A stretch of 64,000 bases of DNA from Anaeromyces robustus (Eukaryota > Neocallimastigomycota > Neocallimastigomycetes > Neocallimastigales > Neocallimastigaceae): contig MCFG01000088.1 of NCBI GenBank assembly GCA_002104895.1, positions 102,001 through 166,000 of the forward strand. Direction: 5' to 3'. Position numbers and translations under genes: made by a program. The stretch's first letter is position 1. The number at the start of each line of letters is the position of its first letter. The notes beneath the pieces were generated by a model. The model did not search any database. It was not told the origin of the DNA and saw only the letters and a program-made list of their open reading frames with translations. Of this stretch, positions 12,940 through 23,537 are shown piece by piece.

Positions 12940-14847
12940 ATAGCACACAATTCGTTCATCATCTTTATTGAATTTAAATATTAAAATACATGAATCATAA
13001 AAAAAACACGTAATAAAAAAAAATGATACTAAAAAAAATAAAAAAATAATTAAACATTATAGATAATAATGAATAATACTGGATGGAAAAAAAAGTAGTA
13101 TAATAATATGTAAAACAATAAATCCATACTAGCCCTTAATACTACATATAGAATTAAAGTAAAATTGATCTATCCTATTCCACTTGGGTCGGAAATAGAA
13201 TCGACATTTGTCCTACTAAGCTGTCCTACTGTGTTATCAGCATTGACGTTCCTAGAGAGGTTGGTTTTGAATTTATTGAATAATATATGTTTTCTTTTAC
13301 AGACAATAGGCATGATAGCATGATATCATTCAATAGAGCCTCAAATCGCAATAAGAACGGGGATTTTGAATATGTACCAGATTCAGTCTGACACTTAAAC
13401 AAACATTCCCATTCCTTTTTGTATGGACTATTGTTAATTCTATCACTAAAACAATATTCTCTTCCACCAATTAAAAAAATATAAATTCAATACCTATTAA
13501 CTATTATTTTATTACCTAATATATCTATATTACTTATACTATTAATCCTAATATTATTACTACTTTTATAACCCTTAACAATATTATTAATTCTGTTATC
13601 CACACTAGGGTTATCATTGGTCCTAACTAAACTATTAAAAAGACTATCTAAAAAATAAAAAAAATTTCTATCTAGATCAAAGAAGTGATAAATACGAAGA
13701 TTTTTAAATAAGAAACAATTTATAAACCAATGGTCAATTCTCTGATAACTGTTCATGTCTCTGTCCCAATAGAATTCCATAATTTCTTTAGAAGAGGATG
13801 AAATATTGTTTAATTTATCATTTAATATTTTACTTTCTTTGTCCCAAGTTCATTTTCTTGTTGTAGCAACATTGTTGACTATCTTTGAGATAATGCAGTT
13901 AGAGTCCTTCCATTTATTAAAACATCTAACTTGAGCTAAAGCACATTTACCAGAAAGTGGAGGAATATTGAGTTCTTTTGAGATGCAATAAATAGAAACA
14001 AATGAATTAGGTTTCGAGTAGCCTAAAATCCAATAAAAACCTTTGTTAATAATTGTTTGTGTAGAACTAGTATTGTTTTTGTTAGAACCAAGCAAAGGAG
14101 CGTAATAGGAAACTTGTCCAATAACTTTTGCAGAGAATAAAGTTCTTTTAAGAGGAATAGGAATCAGATCATTTTTTAAAAAACCTTGAATTGAAAACAA
14201 AGCCTTATTAACTTTATTTTTCATTTTATTAATAACGAATTTTAAATCTAGAGTTTTGTGAACACCAAGGTAAGTATAACAATCTGTTTTAGGGATTGTG
14301 ATTTCTGTTAAATAAAAGGTAGGGTCTTCTCTAAGAATAAATTCCGATTTTTCATGTCTAACAGCTAAAGTGGCACATTTATTAATTCCAAAAGTCATCT
14401 CGTTGTCCTTAGCCCATTTACCAACTGAGCGAAGAAGTTTGTTCATACGAGATCTACTAGGAGCACAAAGAACAATATCATCAGCAAATAGTCCTCCACA
14501 ATAATATTCAGTATCAATTTTCACACCATTATGTAGGCAATTGTTGAAGATGTCGTTGATAAACAAATTAAAAAGTATAGGAGATAAGGGACATCCTTGT
14601 CGAACTCCTTTAAATAGAAACGGTTTCGTAAATTTCAGAAATAGTAATAGGATCATTGATATTCCATTCAGAAGAGTCTGGAGGAAGAGATCCAAGTTTG
14701 TTATCCCAAAATTCTTTGTTAAGACTATGACCAGTAACATCAGAAGCTAAGAGTTCATAGTGTTCAGCAAAGCGGCGAAGCTTATCCTCCTTTGAAAAAA
14801 GAAGACTACCATTGCTATCTTTGATGACATCAAAGGGGGGAAGAGGC
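12940..14847 (-). mobile_element. LINE-type non-LTR retrotransposon, family A copy 1 (5'-truncated, internally deleted)
   Basis: Minus-strand element with a poly(A) tail at its 3' end (T run 12927-12939 on the plus strand) preceded by an AATAAA signal. It holds a reverse transcriptase remnant (13850-14600), a further coding stretch after a stop (13487-13849) and a 3' UTR nearly identical to 15104-15554. At the 5' side it stops abruptly at 14847, directly against the poly(A) tail of a neighbouring element. The endonuclease region and the first part of the RT are missing, so it cannot be autonomous. Confidence 0.85.
13487..14847 (-). pseudogene. Broken LINE reverse transcriptase ORF
   Basis: The upstream part (about 14610-14847) encodes a linker of LINE ORF2 type (VIKDSNGSLLFSKEDKLRRF, then ITISEIYETV). 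It then jumps, in a different frame, to GVRQGCPLSPILFNLFINDI and CGGLFADDIVLCA. The FADD box is the RT catalytic motif, near 14476-14491. The RT finger region between these blocks is deleted near 14600-14640. Downstream, the frame runs to SKIVNNVATTRK, meets a TGA at 13850-13852, and continues in the same frame with TWDKESKILNDKL and MEFYWDRDMNSYQRIDHWF to 13487. A deletion with frameshift plus a nonsense codon make this a dead copy. Confidence 0.85.
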
Positions 14848-14859
14848 TTTTTTTTTTTT

Positions 14860-14980
14860 GGCACATAATTTGTACGTCACTTTTATTGAATGGGGGAGGT
14901 AGAAAAAGATGGTTTGGCTATTTTATGTAAGCCTTGCCAACCTTTCCTAATGTTTTTGATAAAAAAAAATATATAAATTC
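14860..14980 (-). mobile_element. LINE family A copy 3: very short 3' fragment
   Basis: The plus strand reads a T run (14848-14859), then GGCACATAATTTGTACGTCA and TTTATTGAAT, matching the 3' terminus of family A (15104 onward and 12940 onward). On the minus strand this is the last part of a LINE ending in poly(A). That tail directly abuts the 5' truncation point of copy 1. Confidence 0.7.
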
Positions 14981-14992
14981 AATACCTATTAA

Positions 14993-15032
14993 CTATTTTT
15001 CTATTACCTTTGAACTTTTGTAAAGTTGTTCA

Positions 15033-15065
<33 letters not shown>
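14993..15065. repeat. Duplicated segment ending in a T run, copy 1
   Basis: TATTTTTCTATTACCTTTGA and the 25 bases after it, ending in a long T run, recur at 16330-16398. A neighbouring piece (ATATAAATTCAATACCTATT at about 14971) also recurs near 13481 inside LINE copy 1, so this stretch is retroelement-derived. Confidence 0.8.
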
Positions 15066-15068
<3 letters not shown>

Positions 15069-15078
15069 CTAAAGGAAG
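15066..15078 (-). mobile_element. 13-bp ultra-truncated retroelement end between two poly(A) tails (family C)
   Basis: On the plus strand AGACTAAAGGAAG sits between T runs 15038-15065 and 15079-15103. The same 13 bases follow a T run at 16399-16411, where the element continues further (AGAATACACTTCC). On the minus strand this is therefore the terminal 13 nt of a retroelement plus its tail, wedged behind the tail of the next element. Confidence 0.6.
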
Positions 15079-15103
15079 TTTTTTTTTTTTTTTTTTTTTT
15101 TTT

Positions 15104-15552
15104 ATGGCACACAATTTGTACGTCAACTTTATTGAATTTAAATATTAAAATACATTAATCATAAAAAAAACACATAATGAAAAAAAATGATACTAAAAAA
15201 AATAAAAACCAGTAATATATTATAGATAATAATAAATAATACTGGAGGAAAAAAAGTAGTATAATAATATTTAAAAACAATAAATCCATACAACCCTTAA
15301 TTCTAAATATAGAATTAAAGTAAAATTGATCTATCCTATTCCACTAGGGTCGGAAATAGGATCGGCATTTGCCCTACTAGGCTGTCCTACTGTGTTATCA
15401 GCATTGACGTTCCTGGAGAGGTTGGTTTTAAATTTATTGAATAATATATGTTGTCTTTTACAGACAACAGGCATGATATCATTCAATAGAGTCGCAGATC
15501 GCAACAAGAATGGGGATTTTGAATAAGTACCAGATTCAGTCTGACACTTAAA

Positions 15553-15554
<2 letters not shown>
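15104..15554 (-). mobile_element. LINE family A copy 2 (5'-truncated)
   Basis: About 450 bp, a close match to 12940-13400. Read on the minus strand it encodes the last residues of a LINE ORF (CQTESGTYSKSPFLLRSATL, then SRNVNADNTVGQPSRANADP and a stop near 15331), then a 3' UTR and a poly(A) tail (T run 15079-15103). It begins abruptly against a 41-nt T run (15555-15595), the tail of the next element. Compared with copy 1 it keeps this C-terminal frame open, so it is probably younger. Confidence 0.85.
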
Positions 15555-15595
<41 letters not shown>

Positions 15596-15598
<3 letters not shown>

Positions 15599-16345
15599 CT
15601 AGGATTAATCTTTATTTATATTATTAATTTAAAATAAACATACATGTGACATAAATATTACATGAAATGTAAATTAAATACAAGTAATAAAAGATACAAA
15701 AAATAAATAAAATTTATTACAGATATTAGTCAAATTAAAATATTAAATAAAAAAAAGGAAAGAAGTTAAACTTCTAACCTCTCCCATTCAACGAATGAGA
15801 TACCATTCGAATCCGTGTCGGAATAAATTCCATGCCTTATCTTTTCGACGTCGACGCCCTTGAAGCCGCCCGGAGTGTTCTTATTGTTATTATACCAATT
15901 AAGAAGAATCCGAAAGGAAATATTCACAATTGGCATGACAACAGTAAGAAAATGCGACAGACCCACAATATACGGAACAGGAGACTCGGGTGAACCTTTG
16001 AAAAGTTGTCCACGCCACCATCTCCGTTCCCTCTTAATATCTAGTTTATCAAATGCATAACACCCATCAAGGAAAGCGTTAAGCATCAAGTAATATATAT
16101 TATTTTCAAAATCTTCGTCTAAGTCCTCAGAAAATCCCAGTGAGTTAGTTCGATTAATTTGGGTGAACTTCGAGTTTAAGTCAACATTGTGTTTAATAAA
16201 AGTATTTCTATCCTGTTCAAGTTGGAAAGATATTATCATTATTAGATGCGTGTGACCTACTGTCTTGTCCTACTGAATTGTCAGCTTCGACGCTCTTGGT
16301 TAGATTGTTGAGATAATGCAGTTGGAGTCCTATTTTTCTATTACC
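15596..16345 (-). mobile_element. Retroelement family B copy 2, chimeric, with 157-codon ORF
   Basis: Its poly(A) tail is the T run 15555-15595. The 3' UTR matches 12663-12850. An open frame of 157 residues (16239-15766) has clearly higher G+C than its surroundings and ends DSNGISFVEWERLEV. I do not recognise its fold; it has one hydrophobic stretch (FLTVVMPIVNISFRILL). Upstream, another frame reads NLTKSVEADNSVGQDSRSHA, similar to the family A C-terminus, and before that DSNCIIS, matching an RT-region segment of copy 1 (SNCIISKIV). The unit therefore looks like a related LINE with an internal deletion or rearrangement. Confidence 0.65.
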
Positions 16346-16490
16346 TTTGAACTTTTGTAAAGTTGTTCAATTAATTTTTTTTTTTTTTTTTTTTTTTTAG
16401 ACTAAAGGAAGAGAATACACTTCCATGAGTTGTTCAATTAAATGCTTCTATAATAATACCCAAAAACAATAAATCCATACTAGCCTTAAT
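16330..16490. repeat. Duplicated retroelement segment, copy 2, with more family fragments
   Basis: 16330-16398 repeats 14993-15065. 16399-16411 is the family C end. About 16452-16490 (ACAATAAATCCATACTAGCC) matches the 3' UTR of family A (about 13118 and 15278). This marks the right-hand limit of the cluster. Confidence 0.75.
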
Positions 16491-17310
16491 TCTATATTAA
16501 TTGTTTTTATTACTAAAAACAATTAATATACCAATAACATAAAGTTTGAACAAGATTTATATATGAAAAAATATATATAAACTACTAAGATAATATTACA
16601 ATTAATAGTCGAAAATGATTTATATATATATACTCTAAAAAATAAAAATAAACATAAAAAAAATAGCAAAAAAAAAAAAGAAAAATTATAACATACTTCA
16701 TCGTATTATATATATTATATATATTATTATTATTATTATTTTATTTTTTTTTTTATTTCAATTTCTATTCTTAATTATAGAAATTAAGAAATTAATATTA
16801 TATTAGGATAAAAAAATTTAAGTTATAAAAAATGAACTTAGATTTGATTATTATTATTTTATTTATTTTTTTCTTTTTATATTATTATTATTATTAGTTT
16901 TATTATTTTATTTTATTTTATATTTTTGGGGAATATATAATTTTTATATATTTTTTATTTTTTTATTTTTTATTTTATTATTATTTTGCGTTTTAATTAA
17001 ATATTAAGCTTTATATTTCCAATAAAAAAAATAATCATAATTTTTCTTTATTTTATTCTAATTTATGTATTTTATTATTTTTTGTGTTTAATAAATAAGA
17101 AATTCTTTTTCTTTTGTAAAAAAGTAATTCCAATAATTATTTAAATATATTTTGTTAACGTTAAATATTATAGTGATAATTTTTTTTACTTTTTCTCTAA
17201 ATTAAATTATAAAAATTAATTTAAATAAATAATTCTTTAAATTTAAAAATTAAAAAAAAGTAAATTCAATTAATTATTATTGCTCATATTCCAATTATTT
17301 TTTATTTAAT
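16491..17310. other. 3' flank of malic enzyme, no gene seen
   Basis: AT-rich DNA downstream of the minus-strand malic enzyme gene, with ATT runs near 16725-16740 and 16878-16900. It should contain that gene's 3' UTR and cleavage site. Nothing else was seen. Confidence 0.75.
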
Positions 17311-19089
17311 TTAAAGGTTCTTGACAACAATGTGTGGGTATTCTGGTTGCCACATGTTGTGCTTTAACCATTCTCTCCAGTCCATACCCTTTGGTGGGAA
17401 TTGAGTGGCAAGGTTCATACGTTCAGCCATCTTAGCGACTTCAACACCAACTTCAAGAGAAACGGCACGAAGATCAGAAAGATCTGGGAAGATCTTACCA
17501 GTCTTAAGCATTTCTGGAGTAGCAATAGAAGCAATAACACGAGCACAAACTTGGAAGGTTTCGAATGGAACACGAGTAGAACGAGAGCTAACAAGACCTA
17601 AACCAATACCTGGGAAGGAGTAGGAGTTGTTACATTGGTTAGTTTGGTAGGTCTTACCCTTGTAGGTAACTGGATCGAATGGAGAACCAGAGGCAAAGAT
17701 TAAGTTACCGTTAGTGTATTCAACGGCTTCTTCGGCAGTACATTCAGAACGAGAAGTTGGATTAGAAAGTGGGAAAACACCTGGCTTTTCACAGTAAGAA
17801 GAAACGAAGCTAAGCATTTCCTTAGTGAAAAGTTTTGGAGTAGTAGAAAGACCAAGAAGAATAGTTGGCTTAATCTTTTCAAGTAATTCGGCTGGGGTCT
17901 TACCAGCTGGAGTATCCTTACGCATGAAGACTTGTTGAGATGGTAATAAGTCATCACGACCCTTACCTAAAAGACCCTTGTGATCGAACATGTAAAATTG
18001 GTTGTAGGCTTCTTCACGAGTAGCACCTTCAGCAACAATACAGTCAACAATGGTTTCACAGACACCAACACCAGAAGAACCAGCACCAAGACATAAGAAT
18101 CTTTCCTTCTTAATATCAGCGAAAGTACCACCACGAGCTCTTAAGGTAGCGAGAACACTAGCAAGAGTGATAGCACCAGTAGATTGAATATCATCGTTGA
18201 ACATACAGATTTGGTCCTTGTACTTAAGTAATAAATCAAGAGCATTTGGCATCATGAAATCTTCGAATTGAATAACAGCCTTTGGGAAACGGTCAGTAAT
18301 AGCAGAAACCCATTCATCAACGAAAGCGTGGAATTCTTCACCAGCAAGACGTGGGTGTTGCATACCGAGGTAAAGTGGGTCATTTAAGAGATCCTTGTTG
18401 TTGGTACCAACATCAAGAACAATTGGTAAAACGTTACGTGGGTTAATACCACCACCACAAACGTATAAAGTAAGCTTACCGATTGGAATTTGCATACCAC
18501 CAGCACCAAGATCACCAAGACCAAGAATACGAGAACCATCAGTAACGACAATGACATCAACATCATCGTATGGCCAGTTAGCAGCAACAGCGGACATTTG
18601 ACCACGGTCAGCAGAAGAGAAGTACATACCTCTGGTACGAGTGAAAATCTTGTGGAACTTTTGACAAGCTTCACCGACAACTGGAGTGTAAATAATTGGA
18701 GCAAGTTCAACGAAGTTTTCAAGAATCATCTTGTAGTAAAGAGTTTCGTTACGGTCTTGAAGAGCATTAAGGAAGATGAACTTTTCAAGTGGACCTTCAA
18801 TCTTGTCAAGGTTAGCCTTGCAACGTTGGTATTGGGCTTCTAAGGTTTGTGGTCTTGGTGGAACTAAACCACGAATACCAAGACGGTCCTTTTCATCAGC
18901 AGTGAAAGCAGAACCCTTGTTTAACTTTGGATCGAAGATAATATCTAAACCAGTCTTCTTAGTAATAATAACTTGCTTCTTGTTGTAAACTTCAGATGGA
19001 GCGAAGAAAGTTCTCTTAGCAGCTAAAGCACCAGCAGCTGGAATAACAGTAGAAACTGGGCGAGCAATAGATTGAATTGGAGCGAGCAT
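17311..19089 (-). CDS. Malic enzyme, probably hydrogenosomal
   Basis: Intronless, 592 residues, the usual length. It catalyses oxidative decarboxylation of malate to pyruvate and CO2 with reduction of NAD(P). The N-terminus MLAPIQSIARPVSTVIPAAG is Ala/Arg/Ser-rich and lacks acidic residues, like the cleaved hydrogenosomal presequence known for Neocallimastix malic enzyme. Core motifs: IYTPVVGEAC with Tyr134; RILGLGDLGAGGMQIPIGKL with Lys205; QFEDF; FNDDIQSTGA with Asp299 and Asp300 (metal site); LGAGSSGVGV at 334-343 (dinucleotide-binding loop). Animal enzymes read FNDDIQGTA, so the QST-G reading is a difference. Codons are strikingly C/G-ending compared with neighbouring genes, as expected for an abundant enzyme. 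In gut fungi malic enzyme supplies pyruvate and reducing power for hydrogenosomal H2 formation. The location is inferred from the presequence. Confidence 0.96.
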   Translation of the reverse strand: MLAPIQSIARPVSTVIPAAGALAAKRTFFAPSEVYNKKQVIITKKTGLDIIFDPKLNKGSAFTADEKDRLGIRGLVPPRPQTLEAQYQRCKANLDKIEGPLEKFIFLNALQDRNETLYYKMILENFVELAPIIYTPVVGEACQKFHKIFTRTRGMYFSSADRGQMSAVAANWPYDDVDVIVVTDGSRILGLGDLGAGGMQIPIGKLTLYVCGGGINPRNVLPIVLDVGTNNKDLLNDPLYLGMQHPRLAGEEFHAFVDEWVSAITDRFPKAVIQFEDFMMPNALDLLLKYKDQICMFNDDIQSTGAITLASVLATLRARGGTFADIKKERFLCLGAGSSGVGVCETIVDCIVAEGATREEAYNQFYMFDHKGLLGKGRDDLLPSQQVFMRKDTPAGKTPAELLEKIKPTILLGLSTTPKLFTKEMLSFVSSYCEKPGVFPLSNPTSRSECTAEEAVEYTNGNLIFASGSPFDPVTYKGKTYQTNQCNNSYSFPGIGLGLVSSRSTRVPFETFQVCARVIASIATPEMLKTGKIFPDLSDLRAVSLEVGVEVAKMAERMNLATQFPPKGMDWREWLKHNMWQPEYPHIVVKNL

Positions 19090-22076
19090 TTTCTATATAA
19101 TAAAAAATATCTTTAATTAGTATATAATAGTACTTTTATAATTTTTAAAATATTTTTATTTATTCCTTTTTTTTATTTTCACGAATAATGGTATTTTATA
19201 TTTATTTCTTTATATATGTTCATATATGAATTATAAATTCTATTTTGATTTTATTTATAATTAAAATATGAAAAGTAAAAATAATATTAAATACTTTTCT
19301 ATAAAAGTAAACTATTTTTACTTTCAATTATTAATTCTCTATGTTTTGTTGATATCTTTAATTTTTTAATTATTGATATCTTGATTAATTAAACATGTAC
19401 AATCTTTCAACTTCGCGTTTAATACAAAATTACTACTCCTCTATATTTTATAATTAAAGAAGAGCATTATTATTGTATATTTCGCTAAAATACACTTCTT
19501 TTCTTCCTCTAAAAATACTCTTTTCAATTTTTGCTATTTATTCCCAACTACAAATTTATATAATTCCCATTTCTCATTTCATAATTATTCTTCTAAATAT
19601 TCATTATTCAATTCACATCTTCTTATTTTATACCATTTATTCATTTAATATATTTTTTTTTAATTTTTTTTTTACAATTCCAATACATTCTATAAACTTA
19701 CAATTAATTGGGAAGGCAATAAAATTTAAATATTATTTTTAATTTTTAGATTTAAATTTTTGTGAAGAAAAAAAAAAATGAGAAATTTCGCTCTTTTTAT
19801 CTAAAATTTTTCAATATCTACATACTATATGTAACAATATAATATAATATAATATATTAATAATAAATAGATTATATAGAATTGATTATAAATAATATCT
19901 TATTTCTAATTTTCTTTTTTTTAAAAACTTTTTTTTACCATCCTTTCTTTTTTTATTATTTATTATAATAATTAATATCATCTTTTTTATATTATAATAT
20001 AATAGAGTTCCAATTATATTTAGAATATATTGTAATATATATTTTTAATGTAATATAATATATTGTTTAATACAAATAATATATGAATGGGATTTCCGAA
20101 TTAAATAAATAATCAATAAATTTTATTGGTCCGTATTAATTGTAAAATACATCATAAAAAATTTTTAAATATATGAAAATACAATATATAAGAAAAAAAA
20201 AAAAAAGATCCTCATATTCTTATATATATAGCATTAAACTTTAATATATTGTATTATATATCAATAAACGAAAATAAAAATTTGATAATAAAAAAAAAAT
20301 TATAATAATTATATATGTATTATATATTCACATACTAATATTTTCGTAGCAATTTTTAATTTTAAATTTTATATGTTAAATTTTATTTATAAAAAAAAAT
20401 TTTTAAAATAAGCTATAATTTAAAAATATAATTGTTATAAAAAATATATTAACATTAATATAATTGTTGTTAGTATTATAATAAATAAAAATATATAAAT
20501 TCTTATATTGATGATAATTTTTATTACTATACATTGTTATCAAAGAATATTTCACCTAAAATAGTATAATTGATTATTATAAACTATTATAATAATAAAA
20601 CTTTTATATACATTATACCTTTTATAATTACATTATACCTTTTATAATAATTATTATACATTTTATCATTGATGCGGTTAATATAGCATTTTCATTATAA
20701 TTTATTTTAATATGTTATATAATATATTAATATATATAAATAATATATTATACAATATACAATATATTATATATTATACTTTTTTAAATTTAAAAAAAAA
20801 CATATATTAGAAAACGTTTAGTTTAATAGTTATATTAAAATATATATTACAATATATATTTTATATATTGTAATATATTAATAATATATTATGAAATACA
20901 AATATATTAATTAAAAATAGTATAATTAAGGATTATATTATAACTTAACTATTTATAGTTTTTCTATAAATTATTTACTTAACTAATAATAAAAATACAT
21001 TTCATTTTAATATAAAATAAAAAAAACTTAAATTTAATGTATGCATTTTCTTAATATAAAATGGCTAATGAAACAACAGCAAAATCTTCTTTTTAATATA
21101 TGTAGTGGCTTATTAAATTGATCAAGAGAGTAAAAACGAAGAAAATAAAAATAAAATTAAAAAAAAAAATAAAACATTAAAACGAAAATTTAACGAAAAT
21201 TAATGATTTTTTAATATAATCCTATCTTTTCGTTTGTATGAAAATAATATATTAAAATTATTTCACAATCAATATATATTTATTCCTTTAAACAATATAT
21301 AATTATTCCTTTACAATTAATCCTGTTTAATATATTAAAATAATACCTATAAATATAAAATATTATATATACATACACATTATATATTCAAATATAAAAA
21401 TTCTACAAGTCTAATCAAAATTGTATACATTTAATATTATTTTCATTTATTATTTATTTATTTGATTATCTGTTTATTTATATATGAACATTTATTCAAT
21501 TTATTAAACATTCGTTTATTTATTTTTATAATGATAACATAAACATTCATTTATGTTATAATTACCACAAATCCACATAAAAAATAAAAAAAAATATAAA
21601 GATAATATATACAATATTTATTTATTAATACTTATTAATATGTTCTACAATATAATCAGAATATTTACATTACAAAACCATATTATGCGAATCAATTTAT
21701 TCTCCAAAAATTCAACTTATTAATGATTGGATAAATTAACATATTTTATATTAATATTAATATCAAAAAATAATAATTAAATATAGTTTTATATTTCAGT
21801 TAATATAATTAAATATATTTTGTATAAAAATTTAAAAATAAATAAAATAAAAAATATATATTCTATATATATATATTTTATTATTAGGCTAATGTGTTTA
21901 ACATTTTGGCTAAAATTTGTATAGTTACATTTAACATTTGTCAAAGTCATATTTTTAATTCATATAATATGTTCAAAATATATCATTCAGTTGTGATGAG
22001 TTAACGAATATTAATTATAATACATATTTTTTCTTTTGTCAAGAAATTTCAAATAAATAAATAAATTATACCCTTG

Positions 22077-22090
22077 TTTGACTAGTCAAA
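22077..22090. promoter_or_regulatory. 14-bp perfect palindrome TTTGACTAGTCAAA
   Basis: The flanks (CCTTG on the left, AAGG on the right) are also nearly symmetrical. It sits in a less AT-rich island of the desert. Such a symmetrical site could bind a dimeric regulator; no function can be assigned from sequence. Confidence 0.3.
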
Positions 22091-22553
22091 AGGAAAAATA
22101 TAAATACTCTTGACCTAAGAATGTTTTCTGTATCATTCTTCTCTAATTTTTAATGTCTTAAATTACTTTACTAAAACTTCTATATATATAATAAAATATA
22201 GAAACAGTGATAATTGTTAATAAAAAAAATAATAAATAAAATTTTTAATTCTTTTTTTTTTATAAATAGTTTTATTTTATGAAAATAAATGATTTAAAAA
22301 AAAAAAAATATCATTTTATCATATAAAACAAAATATGTTTGAATAATTAATTTATCAATTCAATTGTAATAAAATTAATGACAATCACGGTATTATGTCA
22401 CGTTATTTTATTCACTTATTCTTTTTAATTCTTTATTTATATAAAATGAAAATTTAAATAAGAGACAAGAGACATTTTATATAAAGCACAAAGAATATAA
22501 AAAAAAATAAGAGCATAAAAGTATAAATATGTTCAAATACAATAAAAATGTAG

Positions 22554-22600
22554 CATTAATTTATTGAAGTTTTTTATAAGAAAACTTCAATAAATTAATG
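22554..22600. repeat. Perfect 20-bp inverted repeat, 7-nt loop
   Basis: The left arm CATTAATTTATTGAAGTTTT at 22554-22573 is exactly complementary to 22581-22600. The loop is TTATAAG. Confidence 0.9.
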
Positions 22601-23497
22601 TAATATTTTTTTTTGTCAATAAAGAATTAAATAATAGTTTCTAAATGGTATATTTTACATGTTTCTTCATCTATACTTTTATCTTAAATTTCCAATAAAA
22701 ACAAGTAGTGATTAAATGAAATTAAAATTAAAAATTAAAAAAAAAAATATATATATAATTATATTTTCTATAATGTATCATTGTAATGTATTTTATTTTA
22801 TATATTAAACTTGTACTTTATAATGTATAAAAATGTATATAAAGTTTATTGTTAAAAAAACCTTATTTCGTTCTATATTTAAATTATATAATTATATAAT
22901 ATATAGATTCAACAAAGTATTATATAATACATTATAATATATAATTAAAATAAAATTTTTAATAAAAAAATCAATGCTGTAATAATTTTTATATAGGATT
23001 ATCAAATATTATATATATATTTAATATTTAAAATACAAAAAAAAAATGTAAACACAAAATATACAGAATAACTCTACATTAAAAATTAAAATTATAGTAA
23101 ATATACATTATTTATTATATTATATTATATTATATTATATTATATTATTAATATATTAGAATATTTATATTTTAATTACTTAAACGAAGACTAAGCATTG
23201 ACAAGGAAGTTTTTTTAAATACTTTTTTTTTAAATACAAAATAAAAAAAAGACCAACAACATAATATAAAATACTAAATTATATAATATATAATATATTT
23301 ATTATAATTATTTGAATAATATTAATTATAAACTCGATTTTCAATTTAATATGAAAATAACATTTATCAATGTATAAAAAAACTTCTTAGTTAGATAGTA
23401 CTCTTATATATAGAAGTATAAAGTAATCATATAAAGAATAAAGCATACGTTATATTATAGTATTTTATTTAATATATATAAGCAATTTAAAACGGTA

Positions 23498-23537
23498 TTT
23501 CTAGATAATAGAATTCAAATATTCTATTATCTAGAAA
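23498..23537. repeat. Perfect 17-bp inverted repeat, 6-nt loop
   Basis: The left arm TTTCTAGATAATAGAAT at 23498-23514 is exactly complementary to 23521-23537. The loop is TCAAAT. Confidence 0.9.

Noticed and set aside
17401-18988. Several 60-120 codon frames overlapping malic enzyme on both strands
   Set aside because: They are shadows produced by the higher G+C of a strongly conserved enzyme gene; none resembles a protein family.
21061-21096. Tiny frame MANETTAKSSF in the gene desert
   Set aside because: Eleven codons only, with no acceptable downstream exon found in phase. Chance is the simpler explanation.
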